Positions 40,837 to 50,630 are shown, counted from the stretch's first letter. The stretch is DNA of 64,000 bases from Ottowia thiooxydans DSM 14619 (GCF_000422885.1 NZ_AUGX01000001.1:63238-127237), one strand, 5' to 3'. Numbers and translations: made by a program. The notes: a model not told the origin generated them from the sequence alone.

Positions 40837-41705
40837 GCACGGCTCCACCTACACCGCTGGCTACAGCTGCTGTGCGTGCGCCGTTGTGGCTCAGTCTGCC
40901 AGCAGTGGTTTTTATTGGATTGCTATTTCTTGCACCCGTTTTTTACCTGCTGCTGACGAGTGTCCTGGATACCAGCGCAGGGCGATGGGCATGGTCTTTG
41001 GATCTCTACAGAACCTTCTTTGCCGATAGCTACAACTGGCAGCTTTTGGCGCGGACCTTCTACATCAGCTTGGCCACAGTGGCGGCTTCTTTGGTTCTGG
41101 CTTTTCCAGTGGCGCTGTTCATGCGCTCGCTGCCGCCTCGGCAGCGGACCTTGCTGGCTATCGTCCTGTTATCGCCATTGCTTACCAGCGTAGTGGTGCG
41201 AACGCTGGCCTGGGTGGTGTTGCTGGGTCCGAAAGGATTGCTCAACAATGCGTTGGCATCCTTGGGTCTGGGGCCGATAGCCGTGATGTACACCGATGTC
41301 GGCGTCATCATCGGTTTGACCCATGTCTACTTTGGCTACATGCTGCTCTCGATCATGGCGTCCGTGCTCAAGATCGACGACCGACTTCTGTTGGCTGCGC
41401 AAAACCTGGGCGCGAGCCACTGGCAGACTTTGCGCCAGGTAGTGCTCCCTCTATCCAAGCCGGGCATTGTCACCGGCTCGGTTCTGGTTTTCACCATGAG
41501 CGCGAGCGCGTATGTGACCCCCGCATTGCTGGGAGGGTCCAAAACCAAAGTGATGGCGACCGAAATCTACGATCAGGCAATTCAGTACCTGGAGTGGCGC
41601 GAAGCTGCCGTGATTGCGTGCGTATTGTTTGCCGGTGTCTGGGTTACGGTGGCGCTGTTGTCACGCTTCGGCGAAACGAGAAGTGCAGGGGAGGGCAGAG
41701 CATGA
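40833..41705 (+). CDS. ABC transporter permease 1, PotB-like
   Basis: A 290-residue permease with six hydrophobic segments and the EAA-type loop (LLLAAQNLGASHWQTLRQVVLPLSKPGI in part, about 185-215). The ATG at 40833 overlaps the ATPase stop. Together with permease 2 it forms the membrane channel of the PotABCD-type importer. Confidence 0.92.
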   Translation: MSTAPPTPLATAAVRAPLWLSLPAVVFIGLLFLAPVFYLLLTSVLDTSAGRWAWSLDLYRTFFADSYNWQLLARTFYISLATVAASLVLAFPVALFMRSLPPRQRTLLAIVLLSPLLTSVVVRTLAWVVLLGPKGLLNNALASLGLGPIAVMYTDVGVIIGLTHVYFGYMLLSIMASVLKIDDRLLLAAQNLGASHWQTLRQVVLPLSKPGIVTGSVLVFTMSASAYVTPALLGGSKTKVMATEIYDQAIQYLEWREAAVIACVLFAGVWVTVALLSRFGETRSAGEGRA

Positions 41706-42514
41706 GCCTCGGTCGAACCCGAAATGAACACCACCGTGCTGGCTGGTTACTGCGCAGTTGGACGGTGGGCGTGGTCTTGTTTGTCTTGGGCCCGCTGGTT
41801 CTTATCCTGGCAGTGTCACTGACTCCAAAGGATGTTCTCAGTTGGCCAAGCGGTGAGATTTCTCTGCGGTGGTATGCGCGCATGCTGGAGCGTCCTGCGT
41901 TCGTGCAGTCTGCATGGAATAGTCTGGTCCTGGCACTGGGTTCGTCTGCGGCGGCAGTGGCGCTTGGGCTGCTCGCTGCCCTCGGCCTGGATCGCAGTCC
42001 AGGGCGATTTGCAAAAGGATTGCTCAACGGCCTGATGTCACCCCTTTTTGTGCCAATGATCCTCAGTGGGCTTGCGATCCTCATTGCCTACACGCAGATG
42101 GGCTGGACCCATCAAGCCAGCCGGCTCTGGGTTGCTCATACGGCGCTCACACTTCCCTATGCGCTGCGCACCATCTCCGCCAGCTTGCAGTCCTTCGACA
42201 GGCGGCAGGAGCTCGCGGCTCAGAACCTGGGGGCGGGTCAATTCCGAACCTTGCTCTACGTCACGCTTCCGCAGCTAGGGCCCGGTTTGTTCGCGGCGGG
42301 GCTGTTTGCCTTCATCGTGTCTTTTGACAACGTAGGCCTCTCGCTTTTTCTCACAGGGCCATCGTTTAGCACGCTGCCGGTAGAGCTGTTCAGCTATGCC
42401 TCCTACAACAGTGACCCGGTGATTGCCGCCGTCTCGATCACCATGGTGTTGTTGTCCGTAGCGGCTGTGCTCCTCGTCGAACGCGTGTTCGGGCTTGCCC
42501 GGTTCATGCGCTGA
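41702..42514 (+). CDS. ABC transporter permease 2, PotC-like
   Basis: A 270-residue permease with six hydrophobic segments and the EAA loop (RQELAAQNLGAGQFRTLLYVTLPQLGPGL in part, about 172-200). The ATG at 41702 overlaps the stop of permease 1 by four bases (ATGA), so the longer frame from 41594 is rejected. Confidence 0.92.
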   Translation: MSLGRTRNEHHRAGWLLRSWTVGVVLFVLGPLVLILAVSLTPKDVLSWPSGEISLRWYARMLERPAFVQSAWNSLVLALGSSAAAVALGLLAALGLDRSPGRFAKGLLNGLMSPLFVPMILSGLAILIAYTQMGWTHQASRLWVAHTALTLPYALRTISASLQSFDRRQELAAQNLGAGQFRTLLYVTLPQLGPGLFAAGLFAFIVSFDNVGLSLFLTGPSFSTLPVELFSYASYNSDPVIAAVSITMVLLSVAAVLLVERVFGLARFMR

Positions 42515-42547
42515 TTTGTAGAACGTTCACTTCATGAGAGGACTCAG

Positions 42548-43192
42548 ATGACATCGCAGGGCACCCCCACCCCCGCCTCCACCCCGAACGCTGAAGGCAA
42601 TACCTTGTCCCAGAGCAGAGATTCACTTGTTCAATCAACCATTGAGCGCATACGGCAGATCCATCGTGACGATGGCATTACGCGAGAGTCTCTTGCCAGT
42701 ACGGCGAAAATTCTGGAGGAGCTGGCAGAAAACAAGGCGCTCTTTTCGCTGGAGCTTTATCCGCCCCCGGCATCTGGCGAGGGATCCCACAGGTTCGAGC
42801 TTTACACGCAACCCGATCAGAGCTATGCGCTTTACCTGAACGTGCAACATCCGGGCAAAAATAGTGTTCCACACGACCACAAGACCTGGGCGGTGATCAC
42901 CGCAGTACAAGGCCAGGAGATCAACCGTATCTACCGCCGAACTGACGATGGCGCGGACCCTCAGTACGCCAAGTTGGAGCTTGAGCGGGAAGTCCTGGTA
43001 GAGGTCGGAACATCAGTCGCCTACCTTGGCGACGACATTCACAGCATTCATGTGCAGGGCAATCAGCCGACCTTGCATTTCCATCTTTATGGGCGAGCCC
43101 TGGAGACATTGACCGAGCGAGTGGCGTTTGATTTGGAAACTGGAGCCGTCAGACCCTACAACCAGAGCTTCTGGAAACCAAACGCTGGCTGA
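42548..43192 (+). CDS. Thiol dioxygenase-like protein (cysteine dioxygenase superfamily), copy 1
   Basis: A 214-residue cupin. The iron-binding histidines are visible as His109 and His111 (VPHDHKTWAVI) and His165 (GDDIHSIHV). These marks place it in the CDO_I superfamily, whose members oxidise cysteine, 3-mercaptopropionate, mercaptosuccinate or cysteamine to sulfinates. The first 25 residues are Pro/Thr-rich. It is the last gene of the rhodanese/ABC operon, 33 bp after permease 2. The substrate is not readable; 42% or so of the length looks alike to the copy at 62766 only by eye. Confidence 0.85.
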   Translation: MTSQGTPTPASTPNAEGNTLSQSRDSLVQSTIERIRQIHRDDGITRESLASTAKILEELAENKALFSLELYPPPASGEGSHRFELYTQPDQSYALYLNVQHPGKNSVPHDHKTWAVITAVQGQEINRIYRRTDDGADPQYAKLELEREVLVEVGTSVAYLGDDIHSIHVQGNQPTLHFHLYGRALETLTERVAFDLETGAVRPYNQSFWKPNAG

Positions 43193-43400
43193 TACCCGCT
43201 CTCAAACGTCCAGCTGCATCTAACCGATCCCCTCAGGGGAACACTCGGGGTTCAGTTGCCTATGCCGTCTTCCTCAGCCTGAAACACACCATAAGGACTC
43301 AGTCACTTTGTGAATTTTTTCCTTAAAGGGGGATCTGAATCTAGAACTTTGGGGTCGCTGCTATTGCCATGGAGGTCACTCTGGGCGAAAAACGGAGGAT

Positions 43401-45446
43401 ATGCGTATCCCTACCCACTCCTTGCTGCGGCCTTGGCAGCTTGCCCTCATCTTTGCCGCAGGTGTACCCACTGCCCACGCTGTCTGTATCGATACAGCCT
43501 CGAGAGCGCAGGCCACAGCTGGCGATACCTGTCCTGCCACAGGCACCACCTACACCGGAGCTTCCAATGCGGCTCACACCTTGCTGGCGAGTGGAGCCAA
43601 CAGCACGCTGACTATTTCAAGCAACGTCAGTGTCAACCCGACTGGCTACGGGTCCAATGGTGGCACGGGCGTGGTCTCTGCAGGGGCTGGTGGACACCTG
43701 GTTGGTCAAGGCAGTGTCACGGTCATTCAGGCTGGTGCTCTCAACTCTTATGCGGTCTCGGCAGGGCCCGTCAATCCGGCTGGGGCCGGTACCGTAGACA
43801 TTCGTGGCGCTGTCACCGTGACCATGGCGGCCGGCGGCACTACGCGTCGGGCGGTTATGGCCAATGGTGTAGGAAGTGTGGTCACTATTGAGGGGCCCAT
43901 CACCGTGACGCAAACTGGCGGCACATCCCACCGAGGCCTTAGTGCGGAAGGCGGGGGAAGCATAAATTACGCAGGCGCCAGTGTTGATTTCCGAGGTGAT
44001 GTAGGGTCCACAGGCATACGAGTATTAACAGGCACGGCCAGGCTGCATGGCACAGGCAATACGGAACTGTGGGTAGAGGGCGCTGGCTCTGTGGGTTTTC
44101 TGACCAACGCGTCAGCAGAGTCCACCATTGACGGCTGGCTCAAAGTGCATGGGGATGTGGGAGCGGACTCTGCTGCCTCCATTCAGGGCGCTGCGAAGTT
44201 GACCGTGGGTGCGGGGTCTTTGCTAGACAACACTGGCGGTGTGGCAGTGCGGATTGGTAGTGCCAATGCCGAGCCGCTGGTAGCGGGTGCGGGTTTAAGC
44301 GTCACGGCCTCAACGGGCTTTCTCTATGCTGGCGCCATCACTCCAACCACACAGTTGACTGACGCCACCGTCAATGCGGCCACGCTGTGGCAATCCACTG
44401 CAAATGCGCAGCCCAATTTTCAGGCTAATGGCGGCACCTATACAGGCACCAGCGTTAAAGAGCCTGGCAGCGCTCTGAGCATCTCCCTGGCTAATTCGGC
44501 AACCTGGAATTTGACTTCCGATGCTTCACTGACGCTGCTTACTCTCACGGGGAATGGCACCTTGTCTACCCCCAATGCCACTCGCACGGTGAGCGGCAGC
44601 ATCACCAACACTTCTGGCCTCGTGGACCTAAGTGGTAGCAGCCCCCAGACGGGGGACGCGCTCACGGTCAGCGGCAACTATGTAGGCGGCGGAGGCACAG
44701 TGCGTCTGGACACCGCACTTGGGGACTCAAGTTCACCGACCGATATGTTCGTGGTGCAGGGTGATGCAACAGGTACGACCAGCTTGGATATTCGAAACTT
44801 GAACGGGCTGGGTGCCGCAACAACCGGCAATGGGATTGCCGTGGCTACCGCCAGCGGAGTCGCGGATGCCGGTGCTTTTGTTCTTGCTGGTGGGCCACTG
44901 ACCGTGGGTGGATTTGTCTACACCTTGAACCAAGTCGGGAACACTTGGTACCTGCAATCACGGCTCATACCGCCTGAGGCCAGCATAGCTTGTACGCCTT
45001 CTGAACTGACTGATTCCGCAGATCAAGTCAGCACCTGCACCGTGACGCTGAGCTACTCACCCACGGAAGCTATGAGTGTCAACCTGAACCTGCCTGCTGC
45101 GAGCGCTCGCTACGGCACGACCTGCGCGTCGCCCATACTGATCGCGGCCAACACGAGCTCAGCAACCTGCACGCTCACAGCAGTGGCGAATACGGTCGCA
45201 GGCGATGGTGATGTGACTGCAGAGCTGTCAATAGCCATTCCCACGATCGCCGATACCTACACGGTCGCAGGCTCGCCCGCGCAGGTGATTGTTCGAAATG
45301 ATGATGTAGCCGTCGTGACTCCTGTGCCTCCTACGCCAGTGCCCACGCTGGGCCAATGGGCGATGATGTTGCTCTCGTTATCCCTGGCAGGAGTCGGTCT
45401 GGCAGGCTCACGCCGCCGACCTTCTCTGAAGCATGAAGAAAATTGA
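43401..45446 (+). CDS. Large beta-rich IPTL-CTERM surface protein
   Basis: A 681-residue protein. The signal peptide is about 1-27 (cleavage after AHA). A long Gly/Ala/Ser/Thr/Val-rich region (about 45-510) of short beta-strand repeats resembles autotransporter-type passenger or beta-helix proteins. An Ig/Calx-beta-like domain with four Cys follows (about 525-630). The tail PVPTLGQWAMMLL, hydrophobic helix and GSRRRP is the IPTL-CTERM sorting signal. A CGGAGG lies just before the ATG. The last 14 bases overlap the next gene. Confidence 0.85.
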   Translation: MRIPTHSLLRPWQLALIFAAGVPTAHAVCIDTASRAQATAGDTCPATGTTYTGASNAAHTLLASGANSTLTISSNVSVNPTGYGSNGGTGVVSAGAGGHLVGQGSVTVIQAGALNSYAVSAGPVNPAGAGTVDIRGAVTVTMAAGGTTRRAVMANGVGSVVTIEGPITVTQTGGTSHRGLSAEGGGSINYAGASVDFRGDVGSTGIRVLTGTARLHGTGNTELWVEGAGSVGFLTNASAESTIDGWLKVHGDVGADSAASIQGAAKLTVGAGSLLDNTGGVAVRIGSANAEPLVAGAGLSVTASTGFLYAGAITPTTQLTDATVNAATLWQSTANAQPNFQANGGTYTGTSVKEPGSALSISLANSATWNLTSDASLTLLTLTGNGTLSTPNATRTVSGSITNTSGLVDLSGSSPQTGDALTVSGNYVGGGGTVRLDTALGDSSSPTDMFVVQGDATGTTSLDIRNLNGLGAATTGNGIAVATASGVADAGAFVLAGGPLTVGGFVYTLNQVGNTWYLQSRLIPPEASIACTPSELTDSADQVSTCTVTLSYSPTEAMSVNLNLPAASARYGTTCASPILIAANTSSATCTLTAVANTVAGDGDVTAELSIAIPTIADTYTVAGSPAQVIVRNDDVAVVTPVPPTPVPTLGQWAMMLLSLSLAGVGLAGSRRRPSLKHEEN

Positions 45447-46158
45447 ACTGATAAAGGCTTTTATCGAGAACGAACTGGACTCCTCCGAAGACGGCGGAGA
45501 ATGGTTTGCAATGAATGGACACCGTTTGAAGAAGGATGTGGTGGCCGCCGCGCCGCAGCTTCTCAGCCAGGATGAGCTCCGCGCGTTCTATTCCTTGTTG
45601 TTAAGAAACGGATTGCTCTTTGAAGAGCCCATCCAGGAGCACTATCCCGACTGGGAAGCAGCCTATCGCCTCCATACGCCATGGATGGTGAAAAAGCCGT
45701 ATCAAAATTGCAGCAGCATTCACAGGCTACAGGGGCTATGCCTGTTCGGGTTTGACTACGCCGCTGCAGTCGGGGTGAATCATGGATACGACGACTATTC
45801 CTTGTATCGCCAAGCCATTGCCGTGCAAGGAAGCAATATCCCGGACATCTTGAAGAGAGCGGAACGGTTAGTGCCTTTTGCGGATAACGAAAAGGTGATC
45901 GAACGTTTTGGCGCTGCGCTGCGAGGGCTGGATTTCATCTACGATGATTGGTATGGAGTAACCAACTCTGCTGACAGCTACTCCTATGTCAACTTGAACT
46001 TTTTTCACGTTTTGCTTACCCTGCACCTGAGCAAACGTGAGCGTGCCCATCAGGCAATAGAAGAGTACAAAACCCGGCTGCCGTCCCTACCCCAAGCCGA
46101 GGAGCAAAAGGCGCTCTTGGCTCGATGTGAGAGCGCGAGCAAAAGATTTAATAGCTGA
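45433..46158 (+). CDS. Hypothetical protein coupled to the IPTL-CTERM gene
   Basis: A 241-residue soluble, mainly helical protein rich in Tyr and acidic residues. The last third (LLTLHLSKRERAHQAIEEYKTRL) looks like a TPR-type helix pair. No family is recognised. It begins 14 bp inside the end of the surface-protein gene, so translation is probably coupled. It has no signal peptide. It may assist or regulate the exported partner, but nothing proves it. Confidence 0.65.
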   Translation: MKKIELIKAFIENELDSSEDGGEWFAMNGHRLKKDVVAAAPQLLSQDELRAFYSLLLRNGLLFEEPIQEHYPDWEAAYRLHTPWMVKKPYQNCSSIHRLQGLCLFGFDYAAAVGVNHGYDDYSLYRQAIAVQGSNIPDILKRAERLVPFADNEKVIERFGAALRGLDFIYDDWYGVTNSADSYSYVNLNFFHVLLTLHLSKRERAHQAIEEYKTRLPSLPQAEEQKALLARCESASKRFNS

Positions 46159-46203
46159 GCTTCGTTGCTCGCGCCCATGGCTATTGGCGTCAGACTATTT
46201 TTT

Positions 46204-46962
46204 TCAACGCGCGCCCGACACACCTACGTTTGTTCCTGATACATAGCTGGCCGCAGGCGATAGCAACCACATCACGGTATTGGCGACCTCGGTTGCGGTG
46301 CCGGGCCTCTTCATGGGCAGTTGCGGTCCCATTTGCGCCAGACGCTCACGTGAGTGGATTTCTGTGTCGATCACTCCCGGGGACACGGTGTTGACTCGTA
46401 TGCCTTCTCCAGCCACCTCTTGCGCAAGGCCGAAAGTCAGTGCCTCCAATGCGCGCTTGCTCGCCGCATAATGCACGTTTCGCCCGGCAGCCCCTAGTCG
46501 TGCTGCGGCTGAAGACATGTTCACGATGCTTCCGCCTTGGCCTCCGTGAAGCGTCGACATTCTGCGCACGGCCTCTCCGCAGCAAAGAAAGCTGCCAACG
46601 ACATTGAGCGCGAAAATTTCCTGCAGGTCAGATGCAGAGATGGCATCGATCCGGCCAATGAAGCCGCTCATTCCGGCGTTGTTAACGAGCGCGGCCAAGG
46701 TACCCAAGCTATCGTCCGCTGTCTGAAACAGGGTGGAGATCTGTTCGGCGTTGCCGACGTCTGCTTGAACGACCAATGCCTTGCGCCCATGGGCGCGCAC
46801 TTGTTTCGCCACTGCCTGCGCTTGCGTTTCGTCGCTGCGATAGTTGATGCACACGTCATAGCCCTCGCGCGCAGCCATTTCGCAGATCGTGGCACCAATT
46901 CCCCGGCTGCCACCGGTCACCATGATGTAGCCGCGACCGGCTTGGTCCGAAGTTGCTTGCAT
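46204..46962 (-). CDS. Short-chain dehydrogenase/reductase (SDR)
   Basis: A 252-residue classical SDR: NAD(P)-binding TGGSRGIG (about 17-24), NNAG (about 95-98), catalytic Ser in NMSSAAA (near 148), YAASK (Tyr 162, Lys 166 approx.) and VNTVSPGVIDTEI. The basic/neutral residue after the second strand (NYRSD) favours NADP. The ATG at 46962 follows AAAGGAG by eight bases; the longer frame from 47073 is rejected. It is the last gene of the seven-gene minus operon. Such enzymes oxidise or reduce hydroxyl/keto groups. Confidence 0.93.
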   Translation of the reverse strand: MQATSDQAGRGYIMVTGGSRGIGATICEMAAREGYDVCINYRSDETQAQAVAKQVRAHGRKALVVQADVGNAEQISTLFQTADDSLGTLAALVNNAGMSGFIGRIDAISASDLQEIFALNVVGSFLCCGEAVRRMSTLHGGQGGSIVNMSSAAARLGAAGRNVHYAASKRALEALTFGLAQEVAGEGIRVNTVSPGVIDTEIHSRERLAQMGPQLPMKRPGTATEVANTVMWLLSPAASYVSGTNVGVSGAR

Positions 46963-47024
46963 TTCATCTACTCCTTTCAAGTTGAGTTTTGCACCCTGGT
47001 TCTGCACCCTTAAGGCTTGGTTGA

Positions 47025-47996
47025 TCAGCGTGACTGCATCAGTTCCGGGCTGCGCTTCGCTTGCCCCTTCCATAATTCCAATTCGCTGTCTACTCGCTCA
47101 GCCAGTTGGGCAGGGGTGCTTGCTTGAACCATCAATCCTTCGCTCGAAAGCTTCTGCAAAGCAGGGTCAGCTAAGGCAACTTGTGTGGCTTGAGAGAGGC
47201 GTTTGATGACTGAAGCGGGCGTTCCTTTTGGTGCGAACACAGCATTCCAGGTCACAAGGTTCACGTTAGATACACCGGCCTGCGCAAAGGTCCGAACATC
47301 CGGGAGTCCCGCAAAAGGCTCCTTGGACAACATGGCCACGGGCTTGAGCAAACCCTTCTTGAAGAAGGGCATCAAGACCGGAGGTTGTCCCATCACCAGG
47401 CTGGTGCGGCCACCAATGGTGTCTGTCACGGCTGGGGCGCCGCCCTTATAGGGAACATGAAGCAGCTCGATGCCTGCGCCGGATTGCAGTACGCTCACAT
47501 AAAGCTGCAGGCCCGCCGTCGCAATGCTCACTCCTTTGGGGTTGGCCTTGGCAGCTGCGATCAGCTCTTCTGGCGAAGAGATTTTTTGATCCTTGCCGGC
47601 AGCAATCATTTGAGGCGAAGTCAGTATGAGGCTGACGGGCTCCAGGGCGGCCTTGGGGTCAATGGCAGGGAATGGCCCGAAGACAAAGCTCTGCACCACT
47701 TGTCCTGTGGCGTAGAGCAGGGTGTAGCCATCTGCCTCGGCATCGGCCACCATTTTGTTGCCGATATTGGTTGATGCGCCCGGCTTGTTTTCTATCAGCA
47801 CGGTCTGCTTCAATTCGCGCCGCAATAGCTCCGCATACTGACGGGCCACCTGATCTGTACTGCCACCGGGAGCGTAGGGCACGATCAAGCGGATGGGTCG
47901 AGATGGATAGTCCGTCTCCGCGCCCGATGCCAGGGCAGAAAAACCAACACAAAACACCCCAATGGCAACATTCAATGTGCGAAGCTTAAGTCTCAT
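47025..47996 (-). CDS. Bug/TctC-type periplasmic receptor 2
   Basis: A 323-residue tripartite tricarboxylate transporter-like receptor. It has a signal peptide (1-26). The family motifs are YPSRPIRLIVPYAPGGSTDQVAR (about 30-52), VLIENKPGASTNIG and VPYKGGAPAVTD. Bug proteins bind carboxylates; many Comamonadaceae copies are orphans without TctA/TctB membrane genes, as here. AGGAG precedes the ATG by six bases. It lies 55 bp after the ThDP enzyme gene. Confidence 0.92.
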   Translation of the reverse strand: MRLKLRTLNVAIGVFCVGFSALASGAETDYPSRPIRLIVPYAPGGSTDQVARQYAELLRRELKQTVLIENKPGASTNIGNKMVADAEADGYTLLYATGQVVQSFVFGPFPAIDPKAALEPVSLILTSPQMIAAGKDQKISSPEELIAAAKANPKGVSIATAGLQLYVSVLQSGAGIELLHVPYKGGAPAVTDTIGGRTSLVMGQPPVLMPFFKKGLLKPVAMLSKEPFAGLPDVRTFAQAGVSNVNLVTWNAVFAPKGTPASVIKRLSQATQVALADPALQKLSSEGLMVQASTPAQLAERVDSELELWKGQAKRSPELMQSR

Positions 47997-48051
47997 GATG
48001 GTCTCCTTTTGATCGGCAAAATGGCGCGGTTAGGTGGCTACGCCGGCGTGG

Positions 48052-49719
48052 TCAAGGTGTCCAGGCCAGAGGGGCCAGGGCATCCGGATCGGTCACGACG
48101 TCGATAACTACCGGCAGGTCGCTGGCAAGAGCCTGCGCAAACGCGGCAGCGAACTCCGATGGGTGATTCACCCTGATGCCAACAGCGCCCATGGCCTGGG
48201 CAATAGCCGCAAAATTCATGGGTCGGTAGTGATAGATTTCTTCACGATTGCCATTGACCCCTTCATAGGCACTCAGGATCGAGCGTGCGCCCTGGGCCAG
48301 ACAATGGTTGTTGTTGACCACTGTGATGGTGTTCAGCCCCCAGCGCAGCGCGGTCTCCAACTCGGGCAGGTGGTACATGAAGCCTCCGTCGCCGGTAAAG
48401 CAGACCACCGTGGCATCTGGTGCCGCGAGCTTCGCGCCGAGCGACGCCGGAAAACCCCATCCCAAGGAGCCAGCTGCGCGCAGGTAGCGCTGTCCTTCAT
48501 GGCGCAGCTCTACATAGGTTCCGGACCATTGCGATGAATATCCCGTATCGGAAACCAGGATGGCATTAGGTGGCAGGACTTCGCTCAGTTCAGCACAAAG
48601 CCGCTCGGGGCGAATGGGAGTGGCATCGCTTGTTCGGCTCGGTGCTGCGGCTGCATTCCAAGCCCGCACAAACTCCTGCACCCGGGCCCTCCATTCTGGC
48701 CGCTCAACTGATGGGCAGGCTTTGGTCAGTTGCTCAAGAATGGTGCGAACGTCACCCGGCAAGCCCAGGGTGCCTGGATAGTTCCGGCCCAGTTGGGCTT
48801 GATCCATATCCACTTGGATAACAGGCACACCTTGCTTGGGCAGCGTCCAGTTGTGGCTGATATGGTCTCCGACAATGCTGCCGGCAAAAATCACCAGATC
48901 GGCCGCGCTCACGATCTGGTTCGCGCAAGCGCGTGAATACGTGCCAGCCACCCCGCCGTTCAAAGGATGGCCTTCGGGCAAGACCGCCTTCGCGTCCAGC
49001 GAGGTGACCACCGGAATAGAGGAGTGTTCTGCGAACTGCCGCAATGCCTTTTCCGCACGCGAAAGGCAAATGCCCTGATCCGCCACGATGACTGGCCGTT
49101 CGGCGCGTGAAATCAATTGGGCCGCTTCTTCGATCAGTCTGTCTTCAGCGGGCGGCCGAAAGCCGGGCAGGGTGGAGAAAGGGCGTGCGGCGGGTTGGTA
49201 TTCGTCCAGCTTGGCCGAAGCGATGGCGTCTCCCGTGTGCCCGGCAATATCGACGTGAACAGGTCCGGACCGACCGGTCACGGCTTCACGGAATGCTTGA
49301 TGAAGGATGTGTGGCAACTGCTCAATGGTGTCCACGCGCATGCTGTTCTTCGTCGTGGAACGAAACAGCGGTTCATGTGGCAGCTCTTGGTATGCATTGC
49401 GATACTGCATGGGCGCGGGCTGCCTTCCCGTCAACGCGACGAGAGGCGTTTGCGCGAAGAAGGGGTCTTGCAAGCCCGCTGCCAGGTTGGCGGCACCCAC
49501 CGACTGAGCCATGCATACACCTGGCTTGCCCTTCACGCGCGAATAGCCATCTGCCATATATACAGCGGCGATTTCAGAATGCGCCAAGATCCGCTTGATG
49601 CCCAGTGCTTCCATTTCCACCAGCCCGCGGCGCAGGATGGCATCCATGAAGAACACATGCTCAACGCCGTGCGCCTGAAGCATTTCCGCGATAACGCGGC
49701 CACCCGTGATGGAACTCAT
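48052..49719 (-). CDS. Thiamine diphosphate-dependent enzyme, acetolactate synthase-like
   Basis: A 555-residue ThDP enzyme. The N-terminal pyrimidine-binding domain carries the catalytic Glu in LAHSEIAAVYMADGYSR (near 45-61). The central Rossmann domain spans about 190-330. The C-terminal domain has the ThDP motif GDGGFMYH with NNN about 27 residues later (about 425-460). Family members decarboxylate 2-oxo acids, ligate aldehydes or split oxalyl-CoA. FAD-binding signs are not evident. An AAGGAG precedes the ATG by four bases. It overlaps the SMP-30 gene by four bases. Confidence 0.9.
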   Translation of the reverse strand: MSSITGGRVIAEMLQAHGVEHVFFMDAILRRGLVEMEALGIKRILAHSEIAAVYMADGYSRVKGKPGVCMAQSVGAANLAAGLQDPFFAQTPLVALTGRQPAPMQYRNAYQELPHEPLFRSTTKNSMRVDTIEQLPHILHQAFREAVTGRSGPVHVDIAGHTGDAIASAKLDEYQPAARPFSTLPGFRPPAEDRLIEEAAQLISRAERPVIVADQGICLSRAEKALRQFAEHSSIPVVTSLDAKAVLPEGHPLNGGVAGTYSRACANQIVSAADLVIFAGSIVGDHISHNWTLPKQGVPVIQVDMDQAQLGRNYPGTLGLPGDVRTILEQLTKACPSVERPEWRARVQEFVRAWNAAAAPSRTSDATPIRPERLCAELSEVLPPNAILVSDTGYSSQWSGTYVELRHEGQRYLRAAGSLGWGFPASLGAKLAAPDATVVCFTGDGGFMYHLPELETALRWGLNTITVVNNNHCLAQGARSILSAYEGVNGNREEIYHYRPMNFAAIAQAMGAVGIRVNHPSEFAAAFAQALASDLPVVIDVVTDPDALAPLAWTP

Positions 49720-50630
49720 ATATCTCCTTGTTTTTCAGTCTGCTGACGAGCTTCAGATATGTCGATGAAAGGCGTTTCACTTATCCCCTGGACCCCCACA
49801 TTCACCGCGAAAAGCGCTCCAGCCAAGGGTTGTTCCTGGCGGGCTTGGTCGCTCATGCCCTGAGTAGCCGTCGTGATGAACAACGTGTCGAGGCGATCGC
49901 CCCCAAAGGCGCATGAGGTGACACTGGTTACCGGGAGTTGAACGGCCTTGTCCAAGCGTCCGTCCGGGGTGTAGCGAGCCACCCGGCCAGCGTGGATCTC
50001 GGCGCTCCAAAGACACCCTTGGGCATCGACGGTGGCTCCATCCGGGCGGCCGATATGGCCGACCATATCTAGAAAGGTGCGGGCGTTGTGCAGCACGCCA
50101 TCCTCCACGTCAAAGTCGTAGACGACGATGCGTTTTGTCGGCGTGTCGGCAAAGTACATTTTCTTGCCGTCAGGACTCCATGCCAGAGAGTTGGGAACCG
50201 TGATCCCTGAGAAATGGCCTCTTGCCTTTCCGTCGGTGGTTACGGAGTAGAGCGTGCCAGTGGGAATGCGGTCACCGTCGTTCATGCTACCGACCCAGAA
50301 CCTTCCCTGTCTATCGCATTTGCCGTCGTTCAAACGGTTGTTCGGCAACGAAGGCTCCGGATCGAACCATGATTGCAACTGGCCAGATGTCAGATCAAGA
50401 AAATACAGGCCGGACTTGAGTGCGAGCAGTATTCGGCCCTGACTGGTTTCACAAAAACTCCCAACCAGTTCGGGCAGAGAATAGGTGCGCACCGCGCCGG
50501 GGCCAGGCTTGTAGGCATAAAGCGCGGGCTTGCGAACATCTATCCAGAACAGCAGCTTGTGCAGTGGAGACCAAAGAGGGACCTCTCCCAACTTGTCTCC
50601 ACTCTCTACAACAACATGAACTTCACTCAT
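49716..50630 (-). CDS. SMP-30/gluconolactonase family protein
   Basis: A 304-residue six-bladed propeller lactonase. Metal ligands are visible: Glu in KLGEVPLW (near 16), Asn in NRLNDGKCDRQGRFWVG (near 102), Asn in VPNSLAWSPDG (near 147) and Asp in FGGDRLDTLF (near 200). These enzymes hydrolyse sugar or aliphatic lactones to hydroxy acids. It overlaps the Bug gene before and the ThDP gene after by ATGA. It would feed an open-chain acid into the pathway of this operon. Confidence 0.92.
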   Translation of the reverse strand: MSEVHVVVESGDKLGEVPLWSPLHKLLFWIDVRKPALYAYKPGPGAVRTYSLPELVGSFCETSQGRILLALKSGLYFLDLTSGQLQSWFDPEPSLPNNRLNDGKCDRQGRFWVGSMNDGDRIPTGTLYSVTTDGKARGHFSGITVPNSLAWSPDGKKMYFADTPTKRIVVYDFDVEDGVLHNARTFLDMVGHIGRPDGATVDAQGCLWSAEIHAGRVARYTPDGRLDKAVQLPVTSVTSCAFGGDRLDTLFITTATQGMSDQARQEQPLAGALFAVNVGVQGISETPFIDISEARQQTEKQGDI

